In this document: in pieces, positions 1 through 6,960 of the stretch | Layout: the number at the start of each line of letters is the position of its first letter | How positions within the stretch are numbered: position 1 is the first letter of the stretch | Source of the DNA: Alphaproteobacteria bacterium | GTDB lineage: Bacteria > Pseudomonadota > Alphaproteobacteria > Rhizobiales > Rhizobiaceae | DNA: 6,960 nucleotides | Assembly (NCBI GenBank): GCA_017308345.1 | Contig: JAFKFE010000256.1 | Span: 1-6,960 of the forward strand | Reading direction: 5' to 3' | Position numbers and translations under genes: made by a program | The notes under the pieces: generated by a model | Told to the model about the DNA's origin: nothing | Database searches by the model: none | The model's input: only the letters and a program-made list of their open reading frames with translations

Positions 1-895
1 GCGCGACCGCGATCGCCGCCGTCGCGTTGGAGACGTTGTGCTGGCCCGGCATGGGGAGGCGCAGGCCGGTTATCGTCGCTGTACCGCGCCCCTTGCGGTC
101 GCGGATCACCACGTCGAACTCCGAGGTCGCGCCCAGCATGCGATGGTTGGTGAAGCGCACGTCGGCCTGCGCGTTCTCGCCATAGGTGATGACGCGCCGG
201 TCCTCGATACGCCCGACCAGCGCCTGCACTTCCGGATGGTCCGTGCACATCACGCCGAAGCCGTAGAACGGCACGTTCTCGACGAACTGGCGGAAGGCCT
301 CGCGCACATTGTCGAAGCTGCCATAGTGGTCGAGATGCTCGGGATCGATGTTGGTGACGACGGCGATGTCGGCCGGCAGTTTCAGGAACGTGCCGTCGCT
401 CTCGTCCGCCTCGACCACCATCCACTCGCCGTCGCCCATGCGCGCATTGGTGCCATAGGCGTTGATGATGCCGCCATTGATGACGGTCGGGTCGAGCCCG
501 CCGGCCTCGAGCAGCGTCGCCACCATCGAGGTGGTCGTCGTCTTGCCATGCGTGCCGCCGATGGCGACCGCCTGGCGGAAGCGCATCAGTTCGGCCAGCA
601 TTTCGGCGCGGCGGACGATGGGAAGCAACTTCTCGCGCGCGGCCTTCAGCTCGGGATTGGATTTCTTGATCGCCGTCGAAACGACCACGACTTCGGCGTC
701 ACCGAGATTCTCGGCCTTGTGGCCGACGAAGCATTCGATTCCCTTGTCGCGCAGCCGCTGCACATTGGCGCCGTCGGCCTGGTCGGAACCCTGCACCTTG
801 TAGCCGAGATTGTGCAGCACCTCGGCGATGCCGCTCATGCCTATGCCGCCGATGCCGATGAAATGCACAAGGCCGATCGTCTGCGGCATCTTCAT
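1..895 (-). CDS. murC: UDP-N-acetylmuramate--L-alanine ligase MurC (C-terminus cut by window edge)
   Basis: This cytoplasmic ligase uses ATP to join L-alanine to UDP-MurNAc, the first amino acid step of the peptidoglycan stem peptide. Reading the minus strand from ATG at 895 gives 298 uninterrupted residues, starting [19 protein letters not shown], before the frame runs off position 1. MurC is usually about 470 residues, so roughly the last third is missing because of the window edge, not by mutation. Visible motifs are the N-terminal glycine-rich UDP-binding loop ([12 protein letters not shown], residues 11-22), the Mur-ligase P-loop GTHGKTTT (114-121), ADESD (163-167), [11 protein letters not shown] (182-192) and PGQHNVSNA (283-291). 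GTHGKT rather than GTNGKT is typical of MurC. The start is fixed by an AGGAGG eight bases upstream and by an ATGA overlap with the murG stop. The identification is firm; the C-terminal ligase domain cannot be checked here. Confidence 0.97.
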   Translation of the reverse strand, partial: MKMPQTIGLVHFIGIGGIGMSGIAEVLHNLGYKVQGSDQADGANVQRLRDKGIECFVGHKAENLGDAEVVVVSTAIKKSNPELKAAREKLLPIVRRAEMLAELMRFRQAVAIGGTHGKTTTTSMVATLLEAGGLDPTVINGGIINAYGTNARMGDGEWMVVEADESDGTFLKLPADIAVVTNIDPEHLDHYGSFDNVREAFRQFVENVPFYGFGVMCTDHPEVQALVGRIEDRRVITYGENAQADVRFTNHRMLGATSEFDVVIRDRKGRGTATITGLRLPMPGQHNVSNATAAIAVA

Positions 896-2016
896 GCGCG
901 CGTCCTCCTGTAGTCCGAAACCGTTTTGCCGGACGCAATAGCCTCTGTCAGATCGGCGAGCAACCGCGCCGCGTTCGGTTTCCCGGCCGAGCGGGCAGCG
1001 GCGGCCATGATCGCCAGCCGGCCCGGATCCAGCATCAGCCCGCCGACGAGCTGCGCAATCCGTTCGGCCGAAAGCGTCGACTGCGGATGAAGCTCGGCCC
1101 CGCCGGCCGCGGCAAGCGCCGCGGCATTCGCCGCCTGATCGTGGTCGAGCGCGTGCGGATAGGGCACCAGCAGCGCCGGCCGGCCGACGACCGCTATTTC
1201 GGAGACGGTCGAGGCGCCGGAACGCGACATCACCAGATGCGCCGCCGCCATCCGTGCCGCCATGTCGGTGAAGAAGGGGGAGACCTGGACGTCGACGCCG
1301 AGCTCGGCATAGGCGGCCTTCACCCGAGCCACATCCTCGGCGCGCGCCTGCTGGGTGACCGCCAGTCGCTTGCGCAGGTCTTGCGGCAGCAGCGCGACCG
1401 CCGCCGGAACGGCATCGGAAAAGAACTGCGCGCCCTGGCTGCCGCCGAACACCAGCAAGCGGAACGGCTCGCCCTCGTTCGATGCCACGTAAGGCGTCTT
1501 CGCGGCCTCGATGACCTGTGGCCTGACCGGATTGCCGGTGGTCACCGTCTTTGCGCCGTCGGCGCTCGCGCCCTCGGGCAGGAAGCCGCCGGCAATCGCA
1601 TCGACGCGACTTGCCAGGGCCTTGTTGGCGCGGCCCATGACGGCGTTCTGCTCATGGATCAGCGTCGGCACCTTGCGCCTTGTCGCCGCATAGAGCGGCG
1701 GCAACGTCGGATAGCCGCCGAAGCCGACGACCGCCTCCGGCTTGATCCTGGCGATGACCCTTCCCGCTTCGCGCACGCCCTGCCAGATTTTCCAGAAGGC
1801 CGAGGCCAGGGCGACCGGATTCTTCGAGCCCAGCGTCGCCGAAGGGATCGCATGGATGTCGGCGGCCGGAAACTGTCCGGAATAGCGCTCGGCGCGCCGG
1901 TCGGTGGCAAGATGCACCTTCCAGCCGCGTTCGATCAGCTCATGCGCGAGCGCCTCGGCCGGAAACAGATGTCCGCCCGTTCCGCCGGCTGCAAGCAGGA
2001 TGACACCCTTCGCCAT
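892..2016 (-). CDS. murG: UDP-GlcNAc:undecaprenyl-PP-MurNAc-pentapeptide GlcNAc transferase MurG
   Basis: MurG is a GT-B fold (family GT28) glycosyltransferase on the inner face of the cytoplasmic membrane. It transfers GlcNAc from UDP-GlcNAc to lipid I, making lipid II. The 374-residue product is full length (family about 355-375). The N-terminal lipid I-binding half shows GGTGGH (11-16), GFGGYP (98-103) and [12 protein letters not shown] (121-132). TGNPVR (160-165) precedes the linker. The C-terminal UDP-GlcNAc-binding half shows GGSQGA (191-196), [10 protein letters not shown] (264-273) and a DHDQAANA stretch (291-298), which matches the donor-binding loop of the family. The ATG at 2016 gives the expected N-terminus [16 protein letters not shown]. 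The gene starts 6 nt after the ftsW stop and in the same frame; its 3' end overlaps murC by 4 nt. The only site near the start is GAGG, 4 nt away and partly inside the ftsW stop, so translation may depend on ftsW. Confidence 0.98.
   Translation of the reverse strand: MAKGVILLAAGGTGGHLFPAEALAHELIERGWKVHLATDRRAERYSGQFPAADIHAIPSATLGSKNPVALASAFWKIWQGVREAGRVIARIKPEAVVGFGGYPTLPPLYAATRRKVPTLIHEQNAVMGRANKALASRVDAIAGGFLPEGASADGAKTVTTGNPVRPQVIEAAKTPYVASNEGEPFRLLVFGGSQGAQFFSDAVPAAVALLPQDLRKRLAVTQQARAEDVARVKAAYAELGVDVQVSPFFTDMAARMAAAHLVMSRSGASTVSEIAVVGRPALLVPYPHALDHDQAANAAALAAAGGAELHPQSTLSAERIAQLVGGLMLDPGRLAIMAAAARSAGKPNAARLLADLTEAIASGKTVSDYRRTRA
904..909 (-). promoter_or_regulatory. Shine-Dalgarno site of murC, inside the murG coding end
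   Basis: A perfect AGGAGG on the minus strand lies eight bases before the murC ATG at 895. It is formed by two Arg codons near the C-terminus of MurG (the end reads DYRRTRA). It is the strongest ribosome binding site in the window, and it supports the start at 895 over the second Met two codons later. Confidence 0.85.
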
Positions 2017-2022
2017 CCCGCC

Positions 2023-3174
2023 TCATTCCGCCGGGATTGCGCGCTGCGCGTGCACGTAGCCCGTCTGCTTGCGCCGTTCCGGTCGCTTGCGCGTCAATGC
2101 GAGCACCATGCCCATGGAGATGGCGATCGCGATCTGCGAGGAGCCGCCATAGGAGATGAAGGGCAGCGTCATGCCCTTGGCCGGCATCAGCTGAAGGTTC
2201 ACGCACATGTTGATGGCCGATTGCAGGCCGAAGACGGTGACGAGGCCGCCCACCGCGTAGCGGGTGAAATCGTCGTGTTCCTTGAGCGCGATGCTCAAGC
2301 CGCGCAGCACGATGAAGGCGAAGATCGACATGATGAAGAAGCACATGATGAGGCCGAACTCCTCGCCCGCGACCGAGAAGACGAAATCGGTATGAGCATC
2401 CGGAACAATACGCTTGACGGTTCCTTCACCCGGCCCAACGCCAAACCAACTGCCGTTGATCAGCGCCTCACGACCCATGTCGACCTGGAACGTATCGCCT
2501 TCGCCGGTCAGAAACTTGTCGATGCGCAGGGCAACGTGCGGGAACACCGAATAGGCGGCGAACAGACCGCTTGCCCCGATGACGCCGAGAGCCACGATCC
2601 ACAGCCACGGCAGGCCGGCCATGAAGAACATCACGCCCCAGGTGCCGGTCACCAGCATTGTCTGGCCGAGGTCGGGCTGCGCCACCAGGAGCGAGATGAC
2701 CAGCGCAAGCAACAGCATGGCGAACAGATTGCCGGGAATGTCGGGCTGGCGCTTATGCTCGGCGAACAGCCAGGCGCAGATGATGACGAAGGCAGGTTTC
2801 AGGAATTCGGACGGCTGGATGGAAAGCCCGGCGAGCGACACCCAGCGGCGCGCGCCCTTCACCTCGACGCCGATATAGAGCACCGCCACCATCAGCACTA
2901 GCATGATGCAGAGCATCACCAGCGACATGCGCCTTATCTGCCTGGCCTGCAGGAATGAGACCGCAAGCATGACGATAAGCGCCGGGATGGTGAAGATGAC
3001 CTGCCTGGTGGCGAAATGGAAGCTGCTGAGGCCGATGCGCTCGGCCACCGCGGGGCTCGCCGCGAAGGACAAGACGATGCCCAGTCCCATCAGCGACAGG
3101 AATGCCGCCAGGAACCAGCGATCGATCGTCCACCACCAGGTTGCGACCGGACTTTTGTCGAGACGGCTTGGCAT
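2023..3174 (-). CDS. ftsW: Septal peptidoglycan glycosyltransferase FtsW (SEDS family)
   Basis: FtsW is a polytopic inner-membrane SEDS protein that polymerises lipid II at the division septum together with the transpeptidase FtsI. The 383-residue product has about ten hydrophobic segments (roughly 17-37, 57-75, 84-102, 126-138, 149-166, 172-190, 191-211, 273-297, 305-328, 340-361). SEDS landmarks are present: KGARRW (106-111), QPSEFLK (120-126), AQPDLGQ (165-171), GVGPGEG (245-251), the PDAHTDFVFSVAGEEFG block (258-274) and LPFISYGGSS (337-346). Asp263 in the HTDF motif aligns with the catalytic Asp known from RodA/FtsW. The short cytoplasmic N-terminus with WWWTIDRW resembles rhizobial FtsW. 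ATG at 3174 is preferred: it forms TGATG with the murD stop and lies 9 nt after GGAGG; a TTG directly before it (3177) is the alternative and adds one residue. FtsW rather than RodA is favoured by position between murD and murG. Confidence 0.97.
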   Translation of the reverse strand: MPSRLDKSPVATWWWTIDRWFLAAFLSLMGLGIVLSFAASPAVAERIGLSSFHFATRQVIFTIPALIVMLAVSFLQARQIRRMSLVMLCIMLVLMVAVLYIGVEVKGARRWVSLAGLSIQPSEFLKPAFVIICAWLFAEHKRQPDIPGNLFAMLLLALVISLLVAQPDLGQTMLVTGTWGVMFFMAGLPWLWIVALGVIGASGLFAAYSVFPHVALRIDKFLTGEGDTFQVDMGREALINGSWFGVGPGEGTVKRIVPDAHTDFVFSVAGEEFGLIMCFFIMSIFAFIVLRGLSIALKEHDDFTRYAVGGLVTVFGLQSAINMCVNLQLMPAKGMTLPFISYGGSSQIAIAISMGMVLALTRKRPERRKQTGYVHAQRAIPAE

Positions 3175-4577
3175 CAACGTGGCCCTCCGATGGGTTTCAC
3201 ACCATCAATAGCAGTCGCAGCTTGCCTGAAGGCTTCGCCGCGAACTTCGAAATTCTTGAACTGGTCGAAACTGGCGCAGGCCGGCGACAGCAGCACCACG
3301 GCTTCCCCGCCGTTGTCGCTCGCGGCATCGCGGGCGGCATGCTCTACCGCCGCCGCCAGCGTTCCGGATATCTCGTAGGGCACGGCCTCGCCGAGCGTCG
3401 CCGAAAAGGCGGGCGCCGCCTCGCCGATCAGATAGGCCTTGGCGATGCGCGGGAAGAAGCCGCGCAACGGCTCGATGCCGCCCTCCTTGGGCAGGCCGCC
3501 GACGATCCAGTAGATGCGGTTGGCGAAGCTCGACAGCGCCGGGGCCGCCGCATCGGCATTGGTCGCCTTGGAATCGTTGACGAACAGCACATGGTCCTTG
3601 CGGCCGACCTGCTCCATGCGGTGCGCGAGCCCGGGAAAGCTTTCGAGCCCGGCCTGGATCTCGCCAAGCTCGAGCCCGACCTTCAGGCAGGCGACGACGG
3701 CGGCAAGCGCGTTCTGCGCATTGTGCTGGCCGCGCAGCGAGCCTATGCCTTCCAGGAAGGCGACGCGGCTGTAGCGGCCATGCACGGCTTCCATCAGATT
3801 GGTGCCGTCGGCGAAAAAGCCGTCGGTCAAAGGCAGGCGCTTGGAAATGCGGATGACCTGCCGCCCTGCCCGCTCCAGCCGGTCGGCGATCTGGGCGCAC
3901 CAGGAATCGTCGACGCCGACGATCGCGGTGTCCGAGCCGGCGACCAGCCTTTCCTTGATCGAGGCGTAATGCGCCATCGTGCCATGCCGGTCGAGATGGT
4001 CGGGCGTCAGGTTGAGCAGGATGCCGGCGGTCGGGTTGATCGAGGGCGCGAGGTCGATCTGGTAGGACGAGCATTCCACCACATAGTGCCGCTTCGGTTC
4101 GGGCGGATCGAGCGTCATGATGGCGCGGCCGATATTGCCGCCCATCTGCGTGTCGCGGCCCGCGGACTGCAGGATATGCGCCGTCAGCGCCGTCGTCGTC
4201 GACTTGCCGTTGGTACCCGTGATGGCGATGAAGGGCGCTGTGGGCGCGCGCTTGATGCGTTCGCGGCAGAACAGCTCGATATCGCCGATCACCTCGACGC
4301 CGGCGCCACGCGCGAGCTCGACCGTCCAGTGAGGCTTCGGATGCGTCAGCGGCACCCCCGGCGACAGCACGAAGGCGGCGAAACGCTGCCAGTCCGCGGC
4401 GCGCAGGTCGCCGGTCGCAATGCCCGCGGCCGCCGCCTTGGCGACGCTGTCGGGATTGTCGTCCCAGGCCAGAACCTCGGCGCCGCCCGCGATCAGCGCG
4501 TGCGCGGTGGCGATCCCCGAGCCGCCGAGCCCGAAGAGCGAAACGCGTTTGCCTGAGAAAGAAGCGGCGGGGATCAA
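3174..4577 (-). CDS. murD: UDP-N-acetylmuramoyl-L-alanine--D-glutamate ligase MurD, TTG start
   Basis: This cytoplasmic Mur ligase adds D-glutamate to UDP-MurNAc-L-Ala at the cost of ATP. The 467-residue product is full length (family about 440-470). The N-terminal nucleotide-binding domain has FGLGGSGIA (15-23) and LSPGVP (71-76). The central ATPase domain has the P-loop GTNGKSTTT (121-129), ECSSYQ (168-173) and [10 protein letters not shown] (189-198), with Lys208 in SIKERL as the likely carbamylated Lys. The C-terminal domain has GQHNAQN (283-289), HRME (319-322), NDSKATN (334-340) and [11 protein letters not shown] (430-440). The start is TTG at 4577. The only in-frame codons between it and the mraY TAG are GAC, GCA and CGC, and no ATG or GTG follows before the conserved region. 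AGGA lies 7 nt upstream. It follows mraY by 9 nt in the same frame and overlaps ftsW by one base. Confidence 0.97.
   Translation of the reverse strand: MIPAASFSGKRVSLFGLGGSGIATAHALIAGGAEVLAWDDNPDSVAKAAAAGIATGDLRAADWQRFAAFVLSPGVPLTHPKPHWTVELARGAGVEVIGDIELFCRERIKRAPTAPFIAITGTNGKSTTTALTAHILQSAGRDTQMGGNIGRAIMTLDPPEPKRHYVVECSSYQIDLAPSINPTAGILLNLTPDHLDRHGTMAHYASIKERLVAGSDTAIVGVDDSWCAQIADRLERAGRQVIRISKRLPLTDGFFADGTNLMEAVHGRYSRVAFLEGIGSLRGQHNAQNALAAVVACLKVGLELGEIQAGLESFPGLAHRMEQVGRKDHVLFVNDSKATNADAAAPALSSFANRIYWIVGGLPKEGGIEPLRGFFPRIAKAYLIGEAAPAFSATLGEAVPYEISGTLAAAVEHAARDAASDNGGEAVVLLSPACASFDQFKNFEVRGEAFRQAATAIDGVKPIGGPR
3184..3188 (-). promoter_or_regulatory. Shine-Dalgarno site of ftsW, inside the murD coding end
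   Basis: GGAGG on the minus strand, within the last codons of murD (IGGPR), lies 9 nt before the ftsW ATG at 3174 and 6 nt before the TTG at 3177. The spacing allows either start codon, so the site alone does not decide; ATG is the stronger initiator. Confidence 0.7.
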
Positions 4578-4584
4578 GCGTGCG

Positions 4585-4588
4585 TCCT
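4585..4588 (-). promoter_or_regulatory. Shine-Dalgarno site of murD, overlapping the mraY stop codon
   Basis: AGGA on the minus strand lies 7 nt before the TTG at 4577. Its first two bases are the last two of the mraY TAG stop (4587-4589). The arrangement supports the TTG start and suggests that a ribosome finishing mraY stops right on the murD initiation region. Confidence 0.65.
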
Positions 4589-5669
4589 ATCTAAGCTTGA
4601 GGGTGGAGAGGCCGACCAGCGCCAGGATGACGGCAATGATCCAGAAGCGGATCACCACCTGGCTTTCGGTCCAGCCGAGCTTTTCGAAATGGTGATGGAT
4701 CGGCGCCATGAGGAAGACGCGCTTGCCGGTCATCTTGAAGTAGCCGACCTGGATGATGACAGACAGGATCTCGACCACAAACAGGCCGCCGACGATGACC
4801 AGCACGATTTCGTGCTTGGTGGCGACCGCGATGGTGCCGATCAGGCCGCCCATCGCCAGTGAGCCGGTGTCGCCCATGAAGATCGCGGCCGGCGGGGCGT
4901 TGAACCAGAGGAAGCCGAGGCCGGCGCCGATCACCGCGCCGAGCACGACGGCAAGCTCGCCGGTACCGGGAACGAAATGGATCTGCAGATATTCGGCGAA
5001 GACCGCGTTGCCCGAAAGATAGGCGATGACGCCGAACGACGCCGCCGCGATCATGATCGGCACGATCGCCAGGCCGTCGAGGCCGTCGGTCAGGTTCACG
5101 GCATTGCCCGCGCCGACGATGACAAAGCAGGAGAACGGCACGAAGAACCAGCCGAGGTTGATCAGGAATTCCTTGGCGAACGGGAAGGTCAGCGACGACG
5201 AGAACGGGGCCTGGCCATTGTGCATGATCACCCACGCGGCGATTGCCGCGATGATGAATTCGATCGCCAGCCTCGCCTTGCCGGAAAAGCCCAGATGCGA
5301 CTGCTTGGTGACCTTGAGATAGTCGTCATAAAAACCGATCGAGCCGAAGCCGACCGTGACCAGCAGCACCACCCAGACATAGATGCTGGACAGGTTCGCC
5401 CATAGCAGCGACGAGCCGATGATGCCGGACAGGATCATCAGCCCGCCCATGGTCGGCGTTCCAGCCTTCTTGAAATGCGTCTGCGGGCCGTCGGCGCGGA
5501 TCGGCTGGCCCTTGCCTTGCCGCAGGCGCAGCGAATTGATGATCGTCGGCCCGAAGATGAAGACGATCAGCGCCGAGGTGATCAGCGCGCCGCCGGTGCG
5601 AAAAGTGATGTAGCGGAAGACGTTGAAGAACGAGATCTTTTCCGCAAAATCGACGAGCAGTGTGAACAT
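4587..5669 (-). CDS. mraY: Phospho-N-acetylmuramoyl-pentapeptide-transferase MraY
   Basis: MraY is an integral inner-membrane enzyme that transfers phospho-MurNAc-pentapeptide from UDP to undecaprenyl phosphate, forming lipid I. The 360-residue product has the normal family length and about ten membrane segments (roughly 21-43, 72-93, 94-113, 132-151, 168-187, 200-219, 238-256, 264-283, 288-310, 337-357). Diagnostic motifs are all intact: [13 protein letters not shown] (64-76), the Asp pair in GFYDDYLK (112-119), [10 protein letters not shown] (192-201), FMGDTGS (264-270) and the His cluster in [12 protein letters not shown] (322-333). The Asp and His residues form the Mg2+ and substrate site in the known family. 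The ATG at 5669 gives the typical N-terminus leading to [14 protein letters not shown]. It lies 27 nt after the murF stop. The purine-rich GGAAGGA (5672-5678) comes within 2 nt of the ATG, so the better match may be its first GGA, 6 nt away. Confidence 0.98.
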   Translation of the reverse strand: MFTLLVDFAEKISFFNVFRYITFRTGGALITSALIVFIFGPTIINSLRLRQGKGQPIRADGPQTHFKKAGTPTMGGLMILSGIIGSSLLWANLSSIYVWVVLLVTVGFGSIGFYDDYLKVTKQSHLGFSGKARLAIEFIIAAIAAWVIMHNGQAPFSSSLTFPFAKEFLINLGWFFVPFSCFVIVGAGNAVNLTDGLDGLAIVPIMIAAASFGVIAYLSGNAVFAEYLQIHFVPGTGELAVVLGAVIGAGLGFLWFNAPPAAIFMGDTGSLAMGGLIGTIAVATKHEIVLVIVGGLFVVEILSVIIQVGYFKMTGKRVFLMAPIHHHFEKLGWTESQVVIRFWIIAVILALVGLSTLKLR

Positions 5670-5696
5670 GGTCCTTCCGTCCCCCGGAGCCCGACC

Positions 5697-6960
5697 TCAA
5701 GTCGGTACAATGTTTGTGGCTTCCGCCGGAAATTTGCCGAGCAACGCCTCGACCAGCTTTGAAAACCCGATGCCTTTCGACGACTTGACCATCACCACGT
5801 CGCCGGGCCGGACCGCTGAGATGACGACCGGCTTCAGTTCCTCGACGCCCGCCCGATACTCCGTCTGGACATCGGCCGGCAAAACCTCGGCCAGCGCCCG
5901 CATTTCCGGCCCGCCGAGAAAGACGTTGCGCGTGCCCGTGCCGACGATCAGTTCGGCCAGTGCCGCATGGAGCTTCGCCGAATGGCTGCCGAGCTCCAGC
6001 ATGTCGCCGAGCACGGCGATGCGCCGGCCCTCGCCCGAGACCGGCGTGGCATTGAGCAGCGCCATCGCCGCCGCCATCGACGCCGGATTGGCGTTGTAGC
6101 TCTCGTCGATCAGCGTGATCGGCCCGTTCGGGTGGTGCAGGACATGGCGCCGGCCGCGCCCGCGTTCGGCCGAGAGATCGGCAAGCGCGGCCGCGACCTT
6201 GTCGAGATCGGCGCCGACAAGCTTGGCGGCGCCCAGCACGGCCAGTACGTTTTGCACCATATGGCGGCCGGGCGCCCCGACACGGGCCGTCAGGTCCTTC
6301 TTGCCGATCTTGGCGGCGATGTCGGAATGATCGGCGTGAAGCTCGCAGCTGGTCAGCCGGAAAGTCGAGCGGGCATTCTCGCCGAAGCCGAAGACATGCT
6401 CGACGCCGGCTTCCTTCGCCATCTTCTCGAGCAGCTTCCAGCGCTGGTCGTCACGGTTGAGGACGGCGGCGCCGCCGGGCTCCAGTCCTTCGAATATCTC
6501 CGCCTTCGCCTTGGCGATCTCGTCCAGGTTCTTGAAGAAGCCAAGATGGGCGGCGGCAATCATCGTCACGATGGCGACATGCGGCCTGACCATCTTGACC
6601 AGCGGCCTGATCTCACCCGGATGGTTCATGCCGATCTCGAAGACCGCGTAGTCGCAGTCCTGCGGCATGCGGGCGAGCGTCAGCGGCACGCCCCAATGGT
6701 TGTTGAAGGACTGCGCCGAGGCATGCACCTTGCGGACCGCCGACAGCACATGGCGCAGCGCTTCCTTGGTCGTGGTCTTGCCGGCCGAACCGGTGACCGC
6801 GATGATCTTGGCCTTCGAGCGGGCGCGGGCCGCCACACCGAGTTTCTCCAGCGCCGCAAGCACGTCCTGCACGACGATCATCGGCGCCGTCAGCCGGCCG
6901 AGCGAGGGCAGCTTGCCCTCGGCGACGACCAGCACGGCGGCACCCGCCTTCACGGCGGCG
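5697..6960 (-). CDS. murF: UDP-MurNAc-tripeptide--D-alanyl-D-alanine ligase MurF (N-terminus cut by window edge)
   Basis: MurF is the last cytoplasmic Mur ligase: it joins the D-Ala-D-Ala dipeptide to the UDP-MurNAc-tripeptide using ATP. The frame is open from the window edge to TGA at 5697-5699, about 420 residues. MurF is usually about 450-480 residues, so around 50-60 N-terminal residues lie beyond 6960. A GTG at 6953 is in frame but is an internal Val codon, not the start. Seen in order are the P-loop GSAGKTTT (6768-6791), SFNNHWGVP, EIGMNHPGEI, AAAHLGFFKNLDEIAKAKAEIF, PGRHMVQN, the LIDESYNANP block near 6085-6115 and VLGDMLELG. DESYNANP and GDMLELG are distinctive for MurF over the other Mur ligases. 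The C-terminal part (VKSSKGIGFSKLVEALL) is intact. It is followed 27 nt later by mraY. Confidence 0.97.
   Translation of the reverse strand, partial: AAVKAGAAVLVVAEGKLPSLGRLTAPMIVVQDVLAALEKLGVAARARSKAKIIAVTGSAGKTTTKEALRHVLSAVRKVHASAQSFNNHWGVPLTLARMPQDCDYAVFEIGMNHPGEIRPLVKMVRPHVAIVTMIAAAHLGFFKNLDEIAKAKAEIFEGLEPGGAAVLNRDDQRWKLLEKMAKEAGVEHVFGFGENARSTFRLTSCELHADHSDIAAKIGKKDLTARVGAPGRHMVQNVLAVLGAAKLVGADLDKVAAALADLSAERGRGRRHVLHHPNGPITLIDESYNANPASMAAAMALLNATPVSGEGRRIAVLGDMLELGSHSAKLHAALAELIVGTGTRNVFLGGPEMRALAEVLPADVQTEYRAGVEELKPVVISAVRPGDVVMVKSSKGIGFSKLVEALLGKFPAEATNIVPT

Noticed and set aside
38..913. A 291-codon plus-strand open frame at the left edge
   Set aside because: It is antisense to murC, which is intact on the minus strand with all expected motifs.
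1087..2901. A 604-codon plus-strand open frame, longer than any real gene in the window
   Set aside because: It is antisense to intact murG and ftsW in aligned codon register. Its product is rich in Arg, His, Asp, Ala and Gln with no recognisable domain, as expected for the complement of GC-rich coding sequence.
3205..4074. A 289-codon minus-strand open frame within murD
   Set aside because: It is an out-of-frame reading of murD, Arg-rich and without motifs, while murD itself is complete in the other frame.
3102..4556. A 484-codon plus-strand open frame opposite murD
   Set aside because: It is in the same codon register as murD and ends at a sense TCA codon. Composition is shadow-like and no motif is visible.
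5670..5696. Possible short hairpin (TCCG/CGGA arms) in the murF-mraY gap
   Set aside because: The stem is only four base pairs with no T-tract, so it does not support a terminator or attenuator; the purine-rich part is better read as the mraY ribosome site.
1..6960. Search for a novel defence, mobile or biosynthetic system
   Set aside because: Every stretch is accounted for by six intact or edge-cut dcw genes with family motifs in place. There are no repeats, integrase or transposase remnants, foreign base composition or unexplained gaps.

Overview
The window is one strand of a classic division and cell-wall (dcw) gene cluster. All six genes read on the minus strand, so transcription runs from position 6960 down to position 1. 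In transcription order they are murF (N-terminus cut by the window edge), mraY, murD, ftsW, murG and murC (C-terminus cut by the other edge). The genes fill nearly the whole window. The largest untranslated gap is 27 nt, the other gaps are 9 and 6 nt, and two junctions overlap by 1 and 4 nt. I see no RNA gene, mobile element, CRISPR array, repeat family, promoter or terminator.

The organism is most likely an alphaproteobacterium of the order Hyphomicrobiales (Rhizobiales). Wording of the proteins, high GC content with G/C-rich third codon positions, and the order murF-mraY-murD-ftsW-murG-murC all fit, and the sequences look like the Mesorhizobium/Phyllobacteriaceae group. The genus is an inference from recalled family sequence patterns, not from a search.

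The genes cover consecutive steps of peptidoglycan precursor synthesis. MurC adds L-Ala to UDP-MurNAc, MurD adds D-Glu, and MurF adds D-Ala-D-Ala. MraY moves the finished phospho-MurNAc-pentapeptide onto undecaprenyl phosphate to give lipid I. MurG adds GlcNAc to give lipid II, and FtsW, a SEDS-family protein, polymerises lipid II at the septum. By comparison with other dcw clusters, murE and ftsI should lie beyond 6960 and murB, ddl, ftsQ, ftsA and ftsZ beyond position 1; none of that is visible here.

I looked for an undescribed system and did not find one: this is ordinary, intact core-genome sequence. The points worth a second look concern junctions between genes: overlapping stop/start codons, a TTG start for murD, and three consecutive gapped junctions in which the downstream gene is in frame with the upstream one and separated by a single stop codon. 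Very long plus-strand open frames (up to 604 codons) are present, but they are explained as codon-register shadows of the real genes.
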